Source: Roseicitreum antarcticum
GTDB lineage: Bacteria > Pseudomonadota > Alphaproteobacteria > Rhodobacterales > Rhodobacteraceae
Reading direction: 5' to 3'
Assembly: GCF_014681765.1 (NCBI RefSeq)
Contig: NZ_CP061498.1
Coordinates: forward strand, 1,922,001-1,986,000
Length of the DNA stretch: 64,000 nucleotides
Shown: positions 8,970 to 18,134 of the stretch, in pieces
How positions within the stretch are numbered: position 1 is the first letter of the stretch
Layout of the letters: every line of letters starts with the position of its first letter
Position numbers and translations under genes: made by a program
The notes under the pieces: generated by a model
What the model saw: the letters and a program-made list of their open reading frames with translations, nothing else
The model's database searches: none
Told to the model about the DNA's origin: nothing

Positions 8970-8996
8970 AACGTTCAACAAGCGGTGGTTTTGGGA
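8970..8996. repeat. Left boundary repeat (L1) of the 9112-9552 cargo gene
   Basis: The sequence ACGTTCAACAAGCGGTGGTT followed by TTGGGA is similar to 49505-49528 (GTTCAACAAACGGTCGTTTT) and, inverted, to the right boundary repeats at 9566-9666 and 50255-50355. See the cassette finding. Confidence 0.5.
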
Positions 8997-9111
8997 GCGC
9001 TCACGGCTGATGTTGCCATGTCTGACTGAATCGCCTAAATATCTAACAAGGACGGCGGCACGAAGCTGGAAATTTGATTACTTCTATCTTCATTTCGAGT
9101 AAGCAAACACA

Positions 9112-9552
9112 ATGGAAGTAACACTTGGAACACCAGAGCATGGCTGGGTCGATTTAAGGATTAGAGATACGGCGTTCTTTCTACATGATTCAATATCTGA
9201 TGTTCCGGCGGATTTTATAGATGAGTCAGTTATCGGCCTGACGAACCTTCTCTCAACGGGAGAGAAACAGGAGATAACTCTGGGCTTGGAACCACATTAT
9301 TATGTTATTACCTTTGCTAAGAACTCACATGTCTTCTCGTTTAGGCTGGAGAGGGAACTTGAGCATTCGCATGCAGCGGAACGAAGTTTTCTTCACAAAT
9401 CGGAAGGTTCTTTTGGCCAGATTCTGCTTCCCTTCATTGATGAATTTGTTCATTTTTATAGTGGTCAAGTGTGTGAATCTAGCTGGCCCCAAGCTAATCC
9501 AGCCCACCTTGAAGGTCTTTTGAAAGCTGCTGCCGTAAACAAAGCCGATTGA
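9112..9552 (+). CDS. Hypothetical protein, AT-rich orphan cargo gene
   Basis: 146 residues starting MEVTLGTPEHGWVDLRIRD. Base composition is clearly more AT-rich than in the neighbouring genes, which suggests recent transfer. No membrane segment or known motif is visible; the pattern of short beta strands and acidic surface resembles small immunity-type proteins, but that is only an impression. It is bounded by L1/R1 repeats like those around the methyltransferase gene at 49557-50183. Confidence 0.65.
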   Translation: MEVTLGTPEHGWVDLRIRDTAFFLHDSISDVPADFIDESVIGLTNLLSTGEKQEITLGLEPHYYVITFAKNSHVFSFRLERELEHSHAAERSFLHKSEGSFGQILLPFIDEFVHFYSGQVCESSWPQANPAHLEGLLKAAAVNKAD

Positions 9553-9565
9553 ATGTCCCAGTTGC

Positions 9566-9666
9566 GTTCTAAAACCCTCGTTTTTGGCACGCCCGCAAAC
9601 GTCCTCGGTTAATGCTTCCAAAAACTCCGTTCAAAACCCAAGTGGTTGCTGAACGTTTTTGCCTCT
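9566..9666. repeat. Right boundary repeat (R1), 101 bases, matching 50255-50355
   Basis: R1 and R2 align over their whole length: AAAACCCTCGTTTTTGGCAC in R1 versus AAAAACCCTCCTTTTTGGCA in R2, then GTTCAAAACCCAAG, a variable triplet region, TGAA and GTTTTTG. The first segment can fold as a small hairpin in both copies although the arms differ (AAAAC/GTTTT versus AAAAA/TTTTT). The later GTTCA/TGAAC arms also pair. Confidence 0.65.
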
Positions 9667-9713
9667 GCCGTGTTTACCGACATTGGCTGCATTGTAGAAA
9701 TCCGGCAGACGGG

Positions 9714-9748
9714 GCTCACTGCCGACCTTCGCTGCAGATGCACCCCGG
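9714..9748. repeat. Dispersed repeat family A, copy 3 (partial)
   Basis: GCTCACTGCCGACCTTCGCT and the following TGCA match the first third of copies 1 and 2. The stretch 9749-9842 holds no gene; it also contains an inverted GCAGCGAAGGTCCG. Confidence 0.5.
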
Positions 9749-9842
9749 AAAATATTGTGTGGCGGCCCCGAGCGGCCGCTTTGTTCGGCTTCCCCGTTTT
9801 AGTTTGCGGGCGCAGCGAAGGTCCGTTCTCCGCCCTATGAGT

Positions 9843-10500
9843 TGGCGCGCACCACGGTCTCAGCTACAGTGCTCCCTCCGGACAGCCCCAATGGATCGAC
9901 GTGCGGGTGGCGGTCGGCGCCGACATCACGCTCGAGTTTTATGTCGAGGGCGTGCTGCAGTCCACGGCTACAGCGGCCAACACCGGCGGCGAGGGCAAGC
10001 CACGGCAAGTGGTCTTTGCCAATACCGCGCTGCACGGCATTTCCGCCAACAACACCTGGTATTATGCCCATATCGCGGCGCTGGACGGCGTCCCGACCAT
10101 CGGGCGGCGGTTCGTGCGCCGGGTTCCCTACACTGTGGCCACGTTCGACGAGATGACCGACAGCATTGAGGCGCTGCGCGATGGTGACATTGCCACCCGG
10201 GTCGCCAGCCCCGTGGCCGGGCAGCGCATGTCGTTCACGCTCACCGGACCTTCGGGTCCCGCCATCCCCTCGGCCATCGCCGGGCTGCATCTCAAGCAGA
10301 TCGCACAGGGCGGCAGCGCGGGACCGCAGGCCACGGCAGGGTTCCTGCGCATGGGCGGGGTGAACCACGACGCCCCCGCTACAGCCGTATCGCTGCTCGC
10401 CCCCCAGCCGGTCTATTCCAGCTGGCCGCTCAACCCGGTCGATGACAGCCCGTGGACCGGCCTGAGCCTGCCCACTGAGATTGGAATCGTATCATCATGA
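9843..10500 (+). pseudogene. Phage tail protein, 5'-truncated (end of a remnant prophage)
   Basis: The frame opens directly after a stop at about 9840 and has no proper start; readable residues begin GLSYSAPSGQPQWIDVRVAV and continue with NTALHGISANNTWYYAHIAA, RRFVRRVPYTVATFDEMTDS and a C-terminus PTEIGIVSS. The stop overlaps the next gene (ATGA). Gene order (this, membrane protein, M15 peptidase, spanins) is what follows the tip protein in GTA-like phages, so this is the downstream tail or fibre gene of a second prophage. Its N-terminal part is lost in the repeat region. Confidence 0.65.
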
Positions 10501-10787
10501 GCCCGCATCGTTCCGGACAGGGCCATGTCCGCATGCCGGATGCCGAGTTCGAGGAGCTGCTGGCGCGCGCCGCCGAAGAAGGCGCGAAACGCGCGCTCGC
10601 GGATGTCGGCCTCGATGGCAGCGAGGCCGCGATGGATGTCCGCGATCTGCGCGGTCTGCTGGCATCCCTTCGCTTCGTGCGCCGCACCGCCGTGCAGACC
10701 ACCGTGCATCTCATCACCACCGGCGTCATCTTGGCCCTTCTTGCGGGCATCGCCCTCAAGCTCAGGGTGTTCGGCTCCGGCGGGTGA
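10497..10787 (+). CDS. DUF6127-like small membrane protein of the lysis region
   Basis: 96 residues: an acidic helical part (FEELLARAAEEGAKRALADV) and one C-terminal membrane segment (TTVHLITTGVILALLAGIAL). It overlaps the preceding gene by four bases and sits before an endolysin, so a holin-like or accessory lysis role is plausible. The family name is from memory. Confidence 0.7.
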   Translation: MSPHRSGQGHVRMPDAEFEELLARAAEEGAKRALADVGLDGSEAAMDVRDLRGLLASLRFVRRTAVQTTVHLITTGVILALLAGIALKLRVFGSGG

Positions 10788-10941
10788 TACTCGCATTGGG
10801 CATGCGTCGCTTACACCGACCTTGATCAGTGCCGAGTCCCATCGCCGCACCGCCGATCCAACCCTGCAACCATTCCCAGCCCCTGCTGCCCCACGGGCGG
10901 CAGCCAATTCCGCATGTCCAACCCTCCAGAGGAGCCCCCTC

Positions 10942-11622
10942 ATGCCCGATCCCATCCGCACCTTCCGCCATTACCGCGATGTGCCGAAACACCTCTGGCG
11001 CTGGCCCAACTTCTCTCCCGCCGAGATCGCCTGCCGCGGCAGCGGCCAGATCAAGCTGCACCCCGGGGCGCTCGACAAGCTGCAGGCCTTGCGCGACCGG
11101 CTCGGCAAGCCGCTGATCATCCGCTCCGCCTATCGCTCGCCCGCGCATAACACCGCAGTCAAAGGCGCGCCGCGCTCGAAACACATGGATGGCACGGCAT
11201 TTGACATCGCGATGACCAACCATGATCCGTTGCAGTTTGCCGAGGCCGCGCGCGCGGTGGGGTTTCTGGGCTTTGGCACCTATCCCCGCTCAGGGTTCAT
11301 CCATATCGATCTCGGGCCAGCGCGAAGCTGGGGCGAGCCCTTCCCGGCCCGGGCGACAGCCTTTGCCACGGAAGCGCCGCCCGCCCGCGAGGCCCTCGCC
11401 CAAAGCCGAACGCTGCGTGGCACAGGGGCGGCAGGTGTCGCGACCGTCGGGGCGGCCGGCGTCGAGGTGGCACAAGAGGTGCTGGCTGAGGCGCAGGGCG
11501 CAGTCCTGCCGCTGGTGCCCTATCTCGACACCCTGCGCTGGGTGTTCATCGCGCTGGCGCTGACCGGGATTGCCGTCGCCGTCTGGGCGCGGGTCGATGA
11601 CTGGCGCAAGGGGCTGCGCTGA
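10942..11622 (+). CDS. Phage endolysin, peptidase M15 (D-Ala-D-Ala carboxypeptidase-like)
   Basis: 226 residues from ATG 10942 with AGAGGAG upstream. Residues about 20-130 form an M15_3 domain: FSPAEIACRGSGQIKLHPG, ALRDRLGKPLIIRSAYRSP, the zinc-site motif SKHMDGTAFDI (His and Asp) and GFIHIDLG (second His). A C-terminal hydrophobic segment (VFIALALTGIAVAVWA) probably anchors it to the inner membrane. It cleaves peptidoglycan cross-links at lysis. Its stop overlaps the next start (ATGATG region), consistent with a lysis cassette. Confidence 0.88.
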   Translation: MPDPIRTFRHYRDVPKHLWRWPNFSPAEIACRGSGQIKLHPGALDKLQALRDRLGKPLIIRSAYRSPAHNTAVKGAPRSKHMDGTAFDIAMTNHDPLQFAEAARAVGFLGFGTYPRSGFIHIDLGPARSWGEPFPARATAFATEAPPAREALAQSRTLRGTGAAGVATVGAAGVEVAQEVLAEAQGAVLPLVPYLDTLRWVFIALALTGIAVAVWARVDDWRKGLR

Positions 11623-11879
11623 TGTGGGGCAGCTTGCTGGCCGGGCTCATGGCCCGGCCGTGGGCGCGGCAGGCAGCAGCCCTCGGCCTGGTCGCGCTCG
11701 CGGTTATTTTGTTCATTCTCAATCTTCGTCGATCTGGCGAGCGCGCAGGGCGCGCCGCCGAGCGGCTGGAAACTCTGGAGCGTAGCCATGCAATTCAACG
11801 ACAAATGCTGGACGCGGCCGCCCGCCGTCCTCGCAGCCGTGATGAGCTGCTTGAGCGGTTGCGCCGCGGTGGGTTCTGA
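11622..11879 (+). CDS. Inner-membrane spanin-like protein (Rz-like)
   Basis: 85 residues: one N-terminal membrane segment (QAAALGLVALAVILFILNLR) followed by a charged helix (ERAGRAAERLETLERSHAIQ). This is the topology of an i-spanin. A lipoprotein frame is nested in its 3' half, the classic Rz/Rz1 arrangement. Confidence 0.7.
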   Translation: MWGSLLAGLMARPWARQAAALGLVALAVILFILNLRRSGERAGRAAERLETLERSHAIQRQMLDAAARRPRSRDELLERLRRGGF

Positions 11880-12036
11880 TGGTCTGCACGGCGCCTGTAC
11901 GCCGGTGGTGGAATATCCCCGGGCCGAGCAGGCGCGCGTGGCCGATGAGGTCGCGGCGCTGCCGGACGGTGCGGTCATTGTGCAATGGATGGCGGATTAT
12001 GCGGTGCTGAGGGAGCAGGCGCGGGCGTGCAGGTAA
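11788..12036 (+). CDS. Outer-membrane spanin-like lipoprotein (Rz1-like), nested in the Rz frame
   Basis: 82 residues. It begins inside the preceding gene in another frame. The N-terminus has a hydrophobic stretch and a lipobox-like LSGC (PAVLAAVMSCLSGCAAV), giving a predicted mature lipoprotein. Together with the Rz-like protein it would fuse inner and outer membranes at lysis. Confidence 0.65.
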   Translation: MQFNDKCWTRPPAVLAAVMSCLSGCAAVGSDGLHGACTPVVEYPRAEQARVADEVAALPDGAVIVQWMADYAVLREQARACR

Positions 12037-12040
12037 ACAA

Positions 12041-12104
12041 CGGGCCGGGTGCTTTCTGCCCGAGAAGCGCCGGACGCCTCGACCGAAGCGCAGCGCCCGG
12101 CCCG
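12041..12104 (+). terminator. Stem-loop after the lysis cassette
   Basis: CGGGCCGGGTGCT pairs with AGCGCCCGGCCCG across a long loop, five bases after the spanin stop. There is no T tract, so it may be a Rho-assisted end or an RNA-stabilising hairpin at the end of the remnant prophage. Confidence 0.45.
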
Positions 12105-12977
12105 GTTCACAGATTCACAGTGTCAAAAAGCAGCAGCGGGTCGCTGAGGCCCGAATATGCCATATCAACCGCCCCTGTGTCGTGAGTCGAAATGGGCACA
12201 ATTGTGCACCTGAGGTGAGCCGGGGGCTGGTACGGCATATCGCGGGGTCTTGTTTGAATTGGTGGGGAGTTCAGCTCGCTGACTGAATATGCGCAGGTTG
12301 CGGACGCTGCGAAGCAGCAAACTGTGGCCGACGCTGCGACAAGCCCGGCCGAAAGCCAGCAATCCACAAAAGAACATGTGCTGCATGGTAGCCTTTCGGA
12401 GTCGAACGTCAGTCGAGATGCTCGGTCAGCACATCTTGCTTGTTCTTAGAAAATGTGCAGCATTGAAGCTTCAAAGCTGCGGCCATAAAGGGAAAATAAT
12501 GTTGCCATTGGACCACACACGCCTTGCGACCTAAACGATCGATTTTTTGGTTATGGAGATCTGGCGACCCTTTATGGTGTATTGGTCTCGAGGAAGGCGG
12601 TAGCGGCGTGGTTAACGATATAGTTGCGCAGCTCCGAGCTTAAGAAACCTTTGGCGCAAGAATAGCGGTTAACCTTGAAGAAAAGCACAACACTCTGGGC
12701 GCGACGCGCTGCCTTGAAGGCAAGAAGACGCTTCAAAAATATGGGATAAATTTATTATTGCGCAACTCGCTGCTACTGACACCACTCGGCCAGTGCCCAC
12801 GCACTGAACGGCGCGTATATGAAACTGCAACTTGGGGACGAAAGTATGAGACTTAATTACGCATAGCCGCGAACTTATCTCCGCACACATATTTGAGATT
12901 TATTAATCCAGACCATCGACTTGTGATGAGCAGCCAAATTACATGACTCTTGCGTAGAAAGTTGAAGGCTCGATAAA
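12105..12977. other. Long stretch without a convincing gene
   Basis: A leftward 86-codon frame (12107-12367) starts with a hydrophobic, Cys- and Ala-rich segment and could be a small exported protein, but nothing else supports it. From about 12370 on the DNA becomes AT-rich with no credible frame. This is the likely right junction of the remnant prophage. Confidence 0.4.
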
Positions 12978-13400
12978 ATGAGAAAAACAGCATTATTCAT
13001 TTTAAAAAAGTACCTCCTTGAATTGGCGATGACTTCAACACTTTTAGCATCTTGGCCGCTTATTACCAATACAACATTCCTTGAGATGAGGACCATGATT
13101 TTTGGAAGCGTAGTCGCATTTCTTCTTGGTACTCTGGCGACGGGATACATTTTTTTTGTTTGTGTACTAGGAACACTTTCGGTTTTTTTCAGCTGCACCT
13201 TTAAGTCAAAGTTCTTAGTGATTTGTGCGCTCTCGAGTGCTTATGTACTTATATATTTCGCTCTCTCACCCAAAAATGAAATTACGATTCCAATCGCGCT
13301 TGTAATTGTGACCGCAAACATCGCGTACATTGCTTTAACCCTAAATTCGACAGCTGCTGAAACACATCCAGAGAAAATAGTTAGACTACATACGAAATAA
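12978..13400 (+). CDS. Hypothetical four-helix membrane protein
   Basis: 140 residues, AT-rich. Four hydrophobic segments can be seen, about residues 18-34, 40-68, 75-96 and 100-120 (for example TIPIALVIVTANIAYIALTL). No motif suggests a function. Composition and position among IS fragments suggest acquired DNA. Confidence 0.55.
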   Translation: MRKTALFILKKYLLELAMTSTLLASWPLITNTTFLEMRTMIFGSVVAFLLGTLATGYIFFVCVLGTLSVFFSCTFKSKFLVICALSSAYVLIYFALSPKNEITIPIALVIVTANIAYIALTLNSTAAETHPEKIVRLHTK

Positions 13401-13802
13401 CGCGAAAGGTATCATCAGACCCCGCGTAGGTGATGATTGCACCCGCGTTGAGCACAAATACTGATGGATTGGCCTGTTTCGCCTTGCGCGACACAGGACG
13501 GACAGACCCCAACGCGGTCGCGCGTGCCGTCGAGGCAACTCGATGAGTTCCTGATTCAATCAGCCACAGCATTCAGAGTAACCATCAATCACCTGTGCCA
13601 GTCATCAGTCCGGCGCGGGGGTTAAAACCATGCTATGGAATACATAGGATATGACACAGTTTCGCGAGAACTTTAGTTAGCGCTATCCTTGAACCAGCCT
13701 TCCGCGAAAGCTACTCTGGACGGATTTATTAGTATCAATCTGGATTCTTGGACGATTTACTGCCCGGACTGGGCTTTCCTATATAAGGATATAGGCATCA
13801 AT
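13401..13802. other. Gap of about 400 bases, nothing supported
   Basis: A short leftward frame (13381-13572, 63 codons) looks like a decayed coding fragment, but I cannot assign it. No RNA gene or clear repeat was seen. Confidence 0.3.
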
Positions 13803-14246
13803 ATGATTAATAGATCACTATCAGCCATATTAGTTTCTCTACTTGTAATGCAGATAACTTCAGCGATCCTTTTTGCAATTTTTTCTGACGGTTTCTATGC
13901 CATGTCGAGTGGAAGTTTGTTCAAATGCAGTGAACTCCTTTCATCAGGCGGAGATGATGAAGTCATCATGCTTGTTTTTACTGGACTTGTGATCTCACTC
14001 CTATTCAGAACACTCAGATTTAGCAGCAGTGTGAGTTTCGTTGAAGCTTTTATCTTTTTTTTCATTGTCGGCATCGGACTATGGGCCGTAGTAATCGGTA
14101 CCGACTGCGGAGAACTCGGAACAACCATAATAGACAAGCGAGATCCATATTTGCTGGTATTTTCGTCCACCAGCATATTTTCTGCGTTGATTATAGTTTA
14201 TCTAGTTCAGTCTGAACAACGCAATCAAGCCGTCCGCAAACGGTAG
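13803..14246 (+). CDS. Hypothetical four-helix membrane protein
   Basis: 147 residues from ATG 13803 (MINRSLSAILVSLLVMQITS), preferred over an upstream TTG because an AAGGA site precedes it. Hydrophobic segments lie at about residues 5-28, 52-70, 77-97 and 118-138. No known family recognised. It is AT-rich like the gene at 12978-13400 and may be of the same foreign origin. Confidence 0.5.
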   Translation: MINRSLSAILVSLLVMQITSAILFAIFSDGFYAMSSGSLFKCSELLSSGGDDEVIMLVFTGLVISLLFRTLRFSSSVSFVEAFIFFFIVGIGLWAVVIGTDCGELGTTIIDKRDPYLLVFSSTSIFSALIIVYLVQSEQRNQAVRKR

Positions 14247-14269
14247 CTGGTTGGTACCACTCAGCTGAC

Positions 14270-14520
14270 TGCGGTCCAGTTGCTCGCAAAAATCAGCGCA
14301 AGCCAAGTCAGAAGGAGGACCAGCTTCTTGCGTACATTGTGGCCGCAGGCGCAAAGCACCGCGAACAAGGCAACACCGGCGCCGCCTTTGACTCCGCAGC
14401 CTGACAGGCGCCGTCGGTTTTCGTGTGTCCGATTTCAGCGTCGATGGCGTTGCGTCGTCGGAGATCGGTGATCAGTTTTGGTGTCAGGCCGCGGTGGGTG
14501 TCGCTGATCTGCACCTAGAT
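14270..14520 (-). mobile_element. Degenerate IS5-type transposase remnant (C-terminus)
   Basis: Leftward translation gives DTHRGLTPKLITDLRRRNAI and DAEIGHTKTDG in one frame, then GHNVRKKLVLLLTWLALIFA in another. These correspond to the RRRSAIEPVIGH and final hydrophobic parts of IS5-type transposases. At least one frameshift lies between them; only the last 80 or so codons remain. Confidence 0.7.
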
Positions 14521-14602
14521 CACCAAGCGCGCTGCCGGAAGCAAGGCTTGGCAGCCCGGGGAGCACAAATGACGAAGGGCTGATAAGCCTTGCGGGCCAT
14601 GT

Positions 14603-15013
14603 CTAGGTCAATCGTTTGTCTTGAGTGATAACCGCATCGAAGATCGCGAACGCATGCTGTGCTACATCGGTTCCAATGACCTCATCACGAGTCATGGCTT
14701 TAGAAATCAAACTGCTCGTCGCGATAGGTCGATTTTTTGCATCGATAACCATTACGCTTGGACCGTTTTCATTTTCGAAGTGCAACAATGAAACAGCACA
14801 TCTGTCAGCACTTGATGCCCCATCGCCCCATCGACCATAGATCAAGTCGAGGTTGGCCGGATGTGTCTCTAGTGACGCTCCGACCGTCCATTGCATGAAG
14901 TAGCTGGCAACCGTGCCTTGGTCTTCGTTCACATATCCCCAAACTGCACGGGTTTGTTGCCCGCAACAGTCGCAGTGGCCGCCGCTCTCCCCTGTGGGTT
15001 CGACTTCAATCAA
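14603..15013 (-). CDS. Hypothetical protein with a CDCC motif
   Basis: 136 residues from a TTG start at 15013 with GAGGG upstream. The N-terminal GGHCDCCGQQTRAVWGYV has three clustered cysteines and a nearby His that could bind a metal. Acidic, no membrane segment. I recognise the motif from unassigned bacterial proteins only. It stands alone between IS5 and IS66 fragments. Confidence 0.6.
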   Translation of the reverse strand: MIEVEPTGESGGHCDCCGQQTRAVWGYVNEDQGTVASYFMQWTVGASLETHPANLDLIYGRWGDGASSADRCAVSLLHFENENGPSVMVIDAKNRPIATSSLISKAMTRDEVIGTDVAQHAFAIFDAVITQDKRLT

Positions 15014-15076
15014 AATTTACCCTCATCTACTTCGCAAGCAATTTAACATCTTTAGTAAGCGGGAAGTTGAGGCCGT

Positions 15077-15649
15077 TCAGGCTTTGTAATTCCATGGCAT
15101 GAGGGCGTGGATTTCGGCGCTAGGCCACTGGTTGGCGATGCGCTCCAGGGTCTGGGTCAGCCACGCGACGGGGTCGACGTTGTTCATCTTGCAGGTCTGC
15201 AGGAGGGTGGCGATAGTGGCCCATGTGCGACCTCCGCCATCCGATCCGGCGAACAGGCTGTTTTTTCTCGTAATTGTCTGAGGTCTGATGGCGCGCTCGA
15301 CGATGTTGGAATCGAGCTCGATGCGGCCATCCGTCAGGAAGCGCTTGAAGATGTCGCGACGTGTCATGGCATAGCGCAGTGCTTCGGCCAGCTTCGACTT
15401 GCCCGAGATGCGCGGCAGGGTCTGCTCCCAGAGTGTGAACAGCTCCGTGACGATCGGTGCCGAGACAGCCTGCCGTGCGACAGCGCGGGCTTCAGGGCTT
15501 TGACCTCGCACATCTGCCTCAAGCTTCCAGAGATCGGCCATGCGCTCGACCGTGGTGGTGGCGACCCGGCTGTCCCCGGCGACATGAAGTTCATAAAACC
15601 GCCGCCGGGCATGAGCCCAGCATCCCGCGAGCAGCGGGCCGTCGTTGCC
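15077..15649 (-). mobile_element. IS66-family transposase (TnpC) C-terminal fragment
   Basis: The open frame holds GCWAHARRRFYELHVAGDS, DSNIVERAIRPQTITRKNSL, GSDGGGRTWATIATLLQTCK and ends MPWNYKA, the normal end of IS66 TnpC. The upstream part is cut at 15650 by the IS21 element. Confidence 0.9.
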
Positions 15650-15722
15650 TGTTGATTGCCACTGAGAATTGACCCGGCATTGTCACCGAGATCTGACCCA
15701 CCCAGTTGTTATGTTCTGCGTG

Positions 15723-16513
15723 TCATGTTGGCGTCAATGCTGGTGTTTCCTTCCGTTTCTTTTTCGCTGTTTCTGAGCTGGCCTTGAAGCGGTAGCTGTC
15801 GTTGCCGGTCTCCAGAATGTGGCAGCGGTGGGTGAGGCGATCGAGCAGCGCTGTGGTCATCTTAGCGTCCCCAAACACACTGGCCCATTCGCTGAAGCTC
15901 AGGTTGGTGGTGATGATGACGCTTGTCGCTCGTAGAGTTTGCTGAGGAGGTGGAAGAGCAAGGCGCCGCCAGAGGCACTGAACGGGAGGTATCCCAGCTC
16001 ATCCAGGATCACGAGATCAGTTTTCACCAGCGCCTCTGCGATCTTTCCGGCCTTGCCCTGGGCTTTTTCCTGTTCCAGGGCGTTGACCAATTCGACCGTT
16101 GAGAAGAAGCGCACGCGCTTGCGGTGATGCTCGATGGCCTGAATGCCGAGGGCTGTCGCAACATGGGATTTCCCTGTGCCGGGCCCGCCGATCAGGACCA
16201 CATTCTCAGCCCCATCCAGGAATTCGCATCGATGGAGCTGGCGGACCAGAGCTTCACGCATTTCACTGGCCGCGAAGTCGAAGGCGGACAAGTCCTTGTA
16301 GGCCGGAAAGCGGGCGGCTTTCATATGATACGCGATAGACCGCACCTCGCGCTCGGCCATTTCGGCCTTGAGCAGCTGCGACAGGATCGGCATGGCAGCC
16401 TCGAATGCGGGCGACCCTTGCTCATGCAGATCCTGGACAGCCTGCGCCATGCCCGGCATTTTAAGGCTGCGCAACATGATGATCAGCGCAGCACCCGCAG
16501 GGTCATGACGCAT
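15723..16513 (-). pseudogene. istB: IS21 IstB helper ATPase with a frameshift near its C-terminus
   Basis: Starts at ATG 16513 (AAAGGAAC upstream). Walker A is VLIGGPGTGKSHVATALG and Walker B is [13 protein letters not shown]. The frame breaks near 15930, where LYERQASS replaces the usual [12 protein letters not shown]; the remainder ([32 protein letters not shown]) continues in the next frame to 15723. One base is missing. Confidence 0.88.
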
Positions 16514-18027
16514 GACGAGTTCCTTTCTGAGTGCGCAGCCCATCATAGCGCGCGACATTGGCCTCGGGCTCCTTGCTCAGCGACAAGGCCGCTGGAGGGT
16601 TCACATCCGGCTGGTCGGTCGGTTTGCCATCCAGCAGCCTGTGGAGCAGGTTCAGCACATGGGTTTTGGTCGGCACGCCTGCCTCCAGTGCCAATTCCAC
16701 GGCGCACAGCACGGCTTGCTCATCATGGTGCAAGACAAGTGACAAGATATCGACCATTTCGCGGTCCCCGCCGGGCTGGCGCAGTATCTTCGCCTGTAAC
16801 ATGCGGAAGGGCTCGGGCATTTCCACGAAGGGGGCACCATTGCGCAACGCTCCGGGCTTGCGCTGAACGACTGCCAGATAGTGGCGCCAGTCATAGATCA
16901 CGCGCCCCGGCTGGCGGTGCGACCGGTCGATGATGCGCTCATGCGTGCAAATCACATGCCCCTCGGCGACGACCACCAGCCGCTCAGGGTAAATGCGCAG
17001 GCTGACGGGGCGGTTTGCAAAGCTGGCGGGCACAGAAGAGCGGGTGCGATCAAAGTTGATCAGGCAGTCGGCGAGACGCGCTTTCTTTCCTCGACAAAGC
17101 CATCGAACATTATGGGGAGCGGCATCTGCGCAGGCTTCTCAGCTTCCCACACATCGGCAATGCTTCCAGGCAACCTGCCATGGGCCGTCTCAGTCCACAG
17201 CAGTTTGCAGCGCTCTTCCAGCCAGTCATTCAGCGCGCCCAGGTCCGGAAAGGCTGGCATCAGCTGCCACATGCGGTGACGCGCATCGCGCACATTCTTC
17301 TCGACCTGTCCCTTCTCCCAGCCCGCCGGGTTACAGAACTCGGGATCAAAGACATAATGGCTGGTCATCGCCGTGAACCGCGCATTCACATCGCGCTTCT
17401 TGCCAAGTCTGACCTTGTCGACGGCGGTCTTCATATTGTCGTAGATGCCGCGACCGGGCACGCCTTCGAAGACGCGAAAGGCATGCCAATGAGCGTCGAA
17501 CAGCATCTCATGCGTTTGCAGAAGATAGGCTCGCACAAGGAAGGCGCGGCTGTGCGACAGCTTGATATGGCAACTTGCAGCTTGATGCGTTCACCGCCCA
17601 CATAGGCCCAGTCTTCGCTCCAATCAAACTGAAAGGCTTCACCCGGCTGGAACACAAGCGGCACGAAGACACCCCGGTCGGTCGTGTGATACGCACGCTG
17701 CCGTTCGCCCTTCCATTCCCGCACGAAGGCCGCAACACGCTCATAGGAACCTTCATATCCCAGCTCCACCAAATCGGCGTGCATTAGCTTCGCCGTTCGG
17801 CGTTCTTTGCGTGACTTGCGCTGATCTGAAACCAGCCATCCTGTCAGCTGAGCGGCATACGGATCCAGCTTGCTCGGACGATCCGGCGTCTGAAACGCAG
17901 GTTCAACAATCCCCTCCCGCAAATACTTCTTGATTGTGTTGCGCGCGATGCCTGTGCGCCGCGCAATCTCGCGAATGGGCATCTTGTCTCGCAGCGCCCA
18001 TGTCCTGATAACCTTCAAAAATCCCAT
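16503..18027 (-). pseudogene. istA: IS21 IstA transposase with two frameshifts
   Basis: N-terminal helix-turn-helix (MPIREIARRTGIARNTIKKY), integrase core start (GEAFQFDWSEDWAYVGGERI), then a one-base loss near 17567 shifts to the frame with THEMLFDAHWHAFRVFEGVP and PLPIMFDGFVEERKRVSPT; a second one-base loss near 17071 shifts to PASFANRPVSLRIYPERLVV through the C-terminal end at 16503. Both breaks are in short runs of C. Confidence 0.88.
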
Positions 18028-18134
18028 GTCGATCACTCCATATGCCCCCAGCTGGTTCAAGCCGGGGAAAGGTTGCACATGGGTCAATTCTCAGTGACAA
18101 TTTTGGCGGTTGCCGGGTCAATTCTCAGTGGCAA

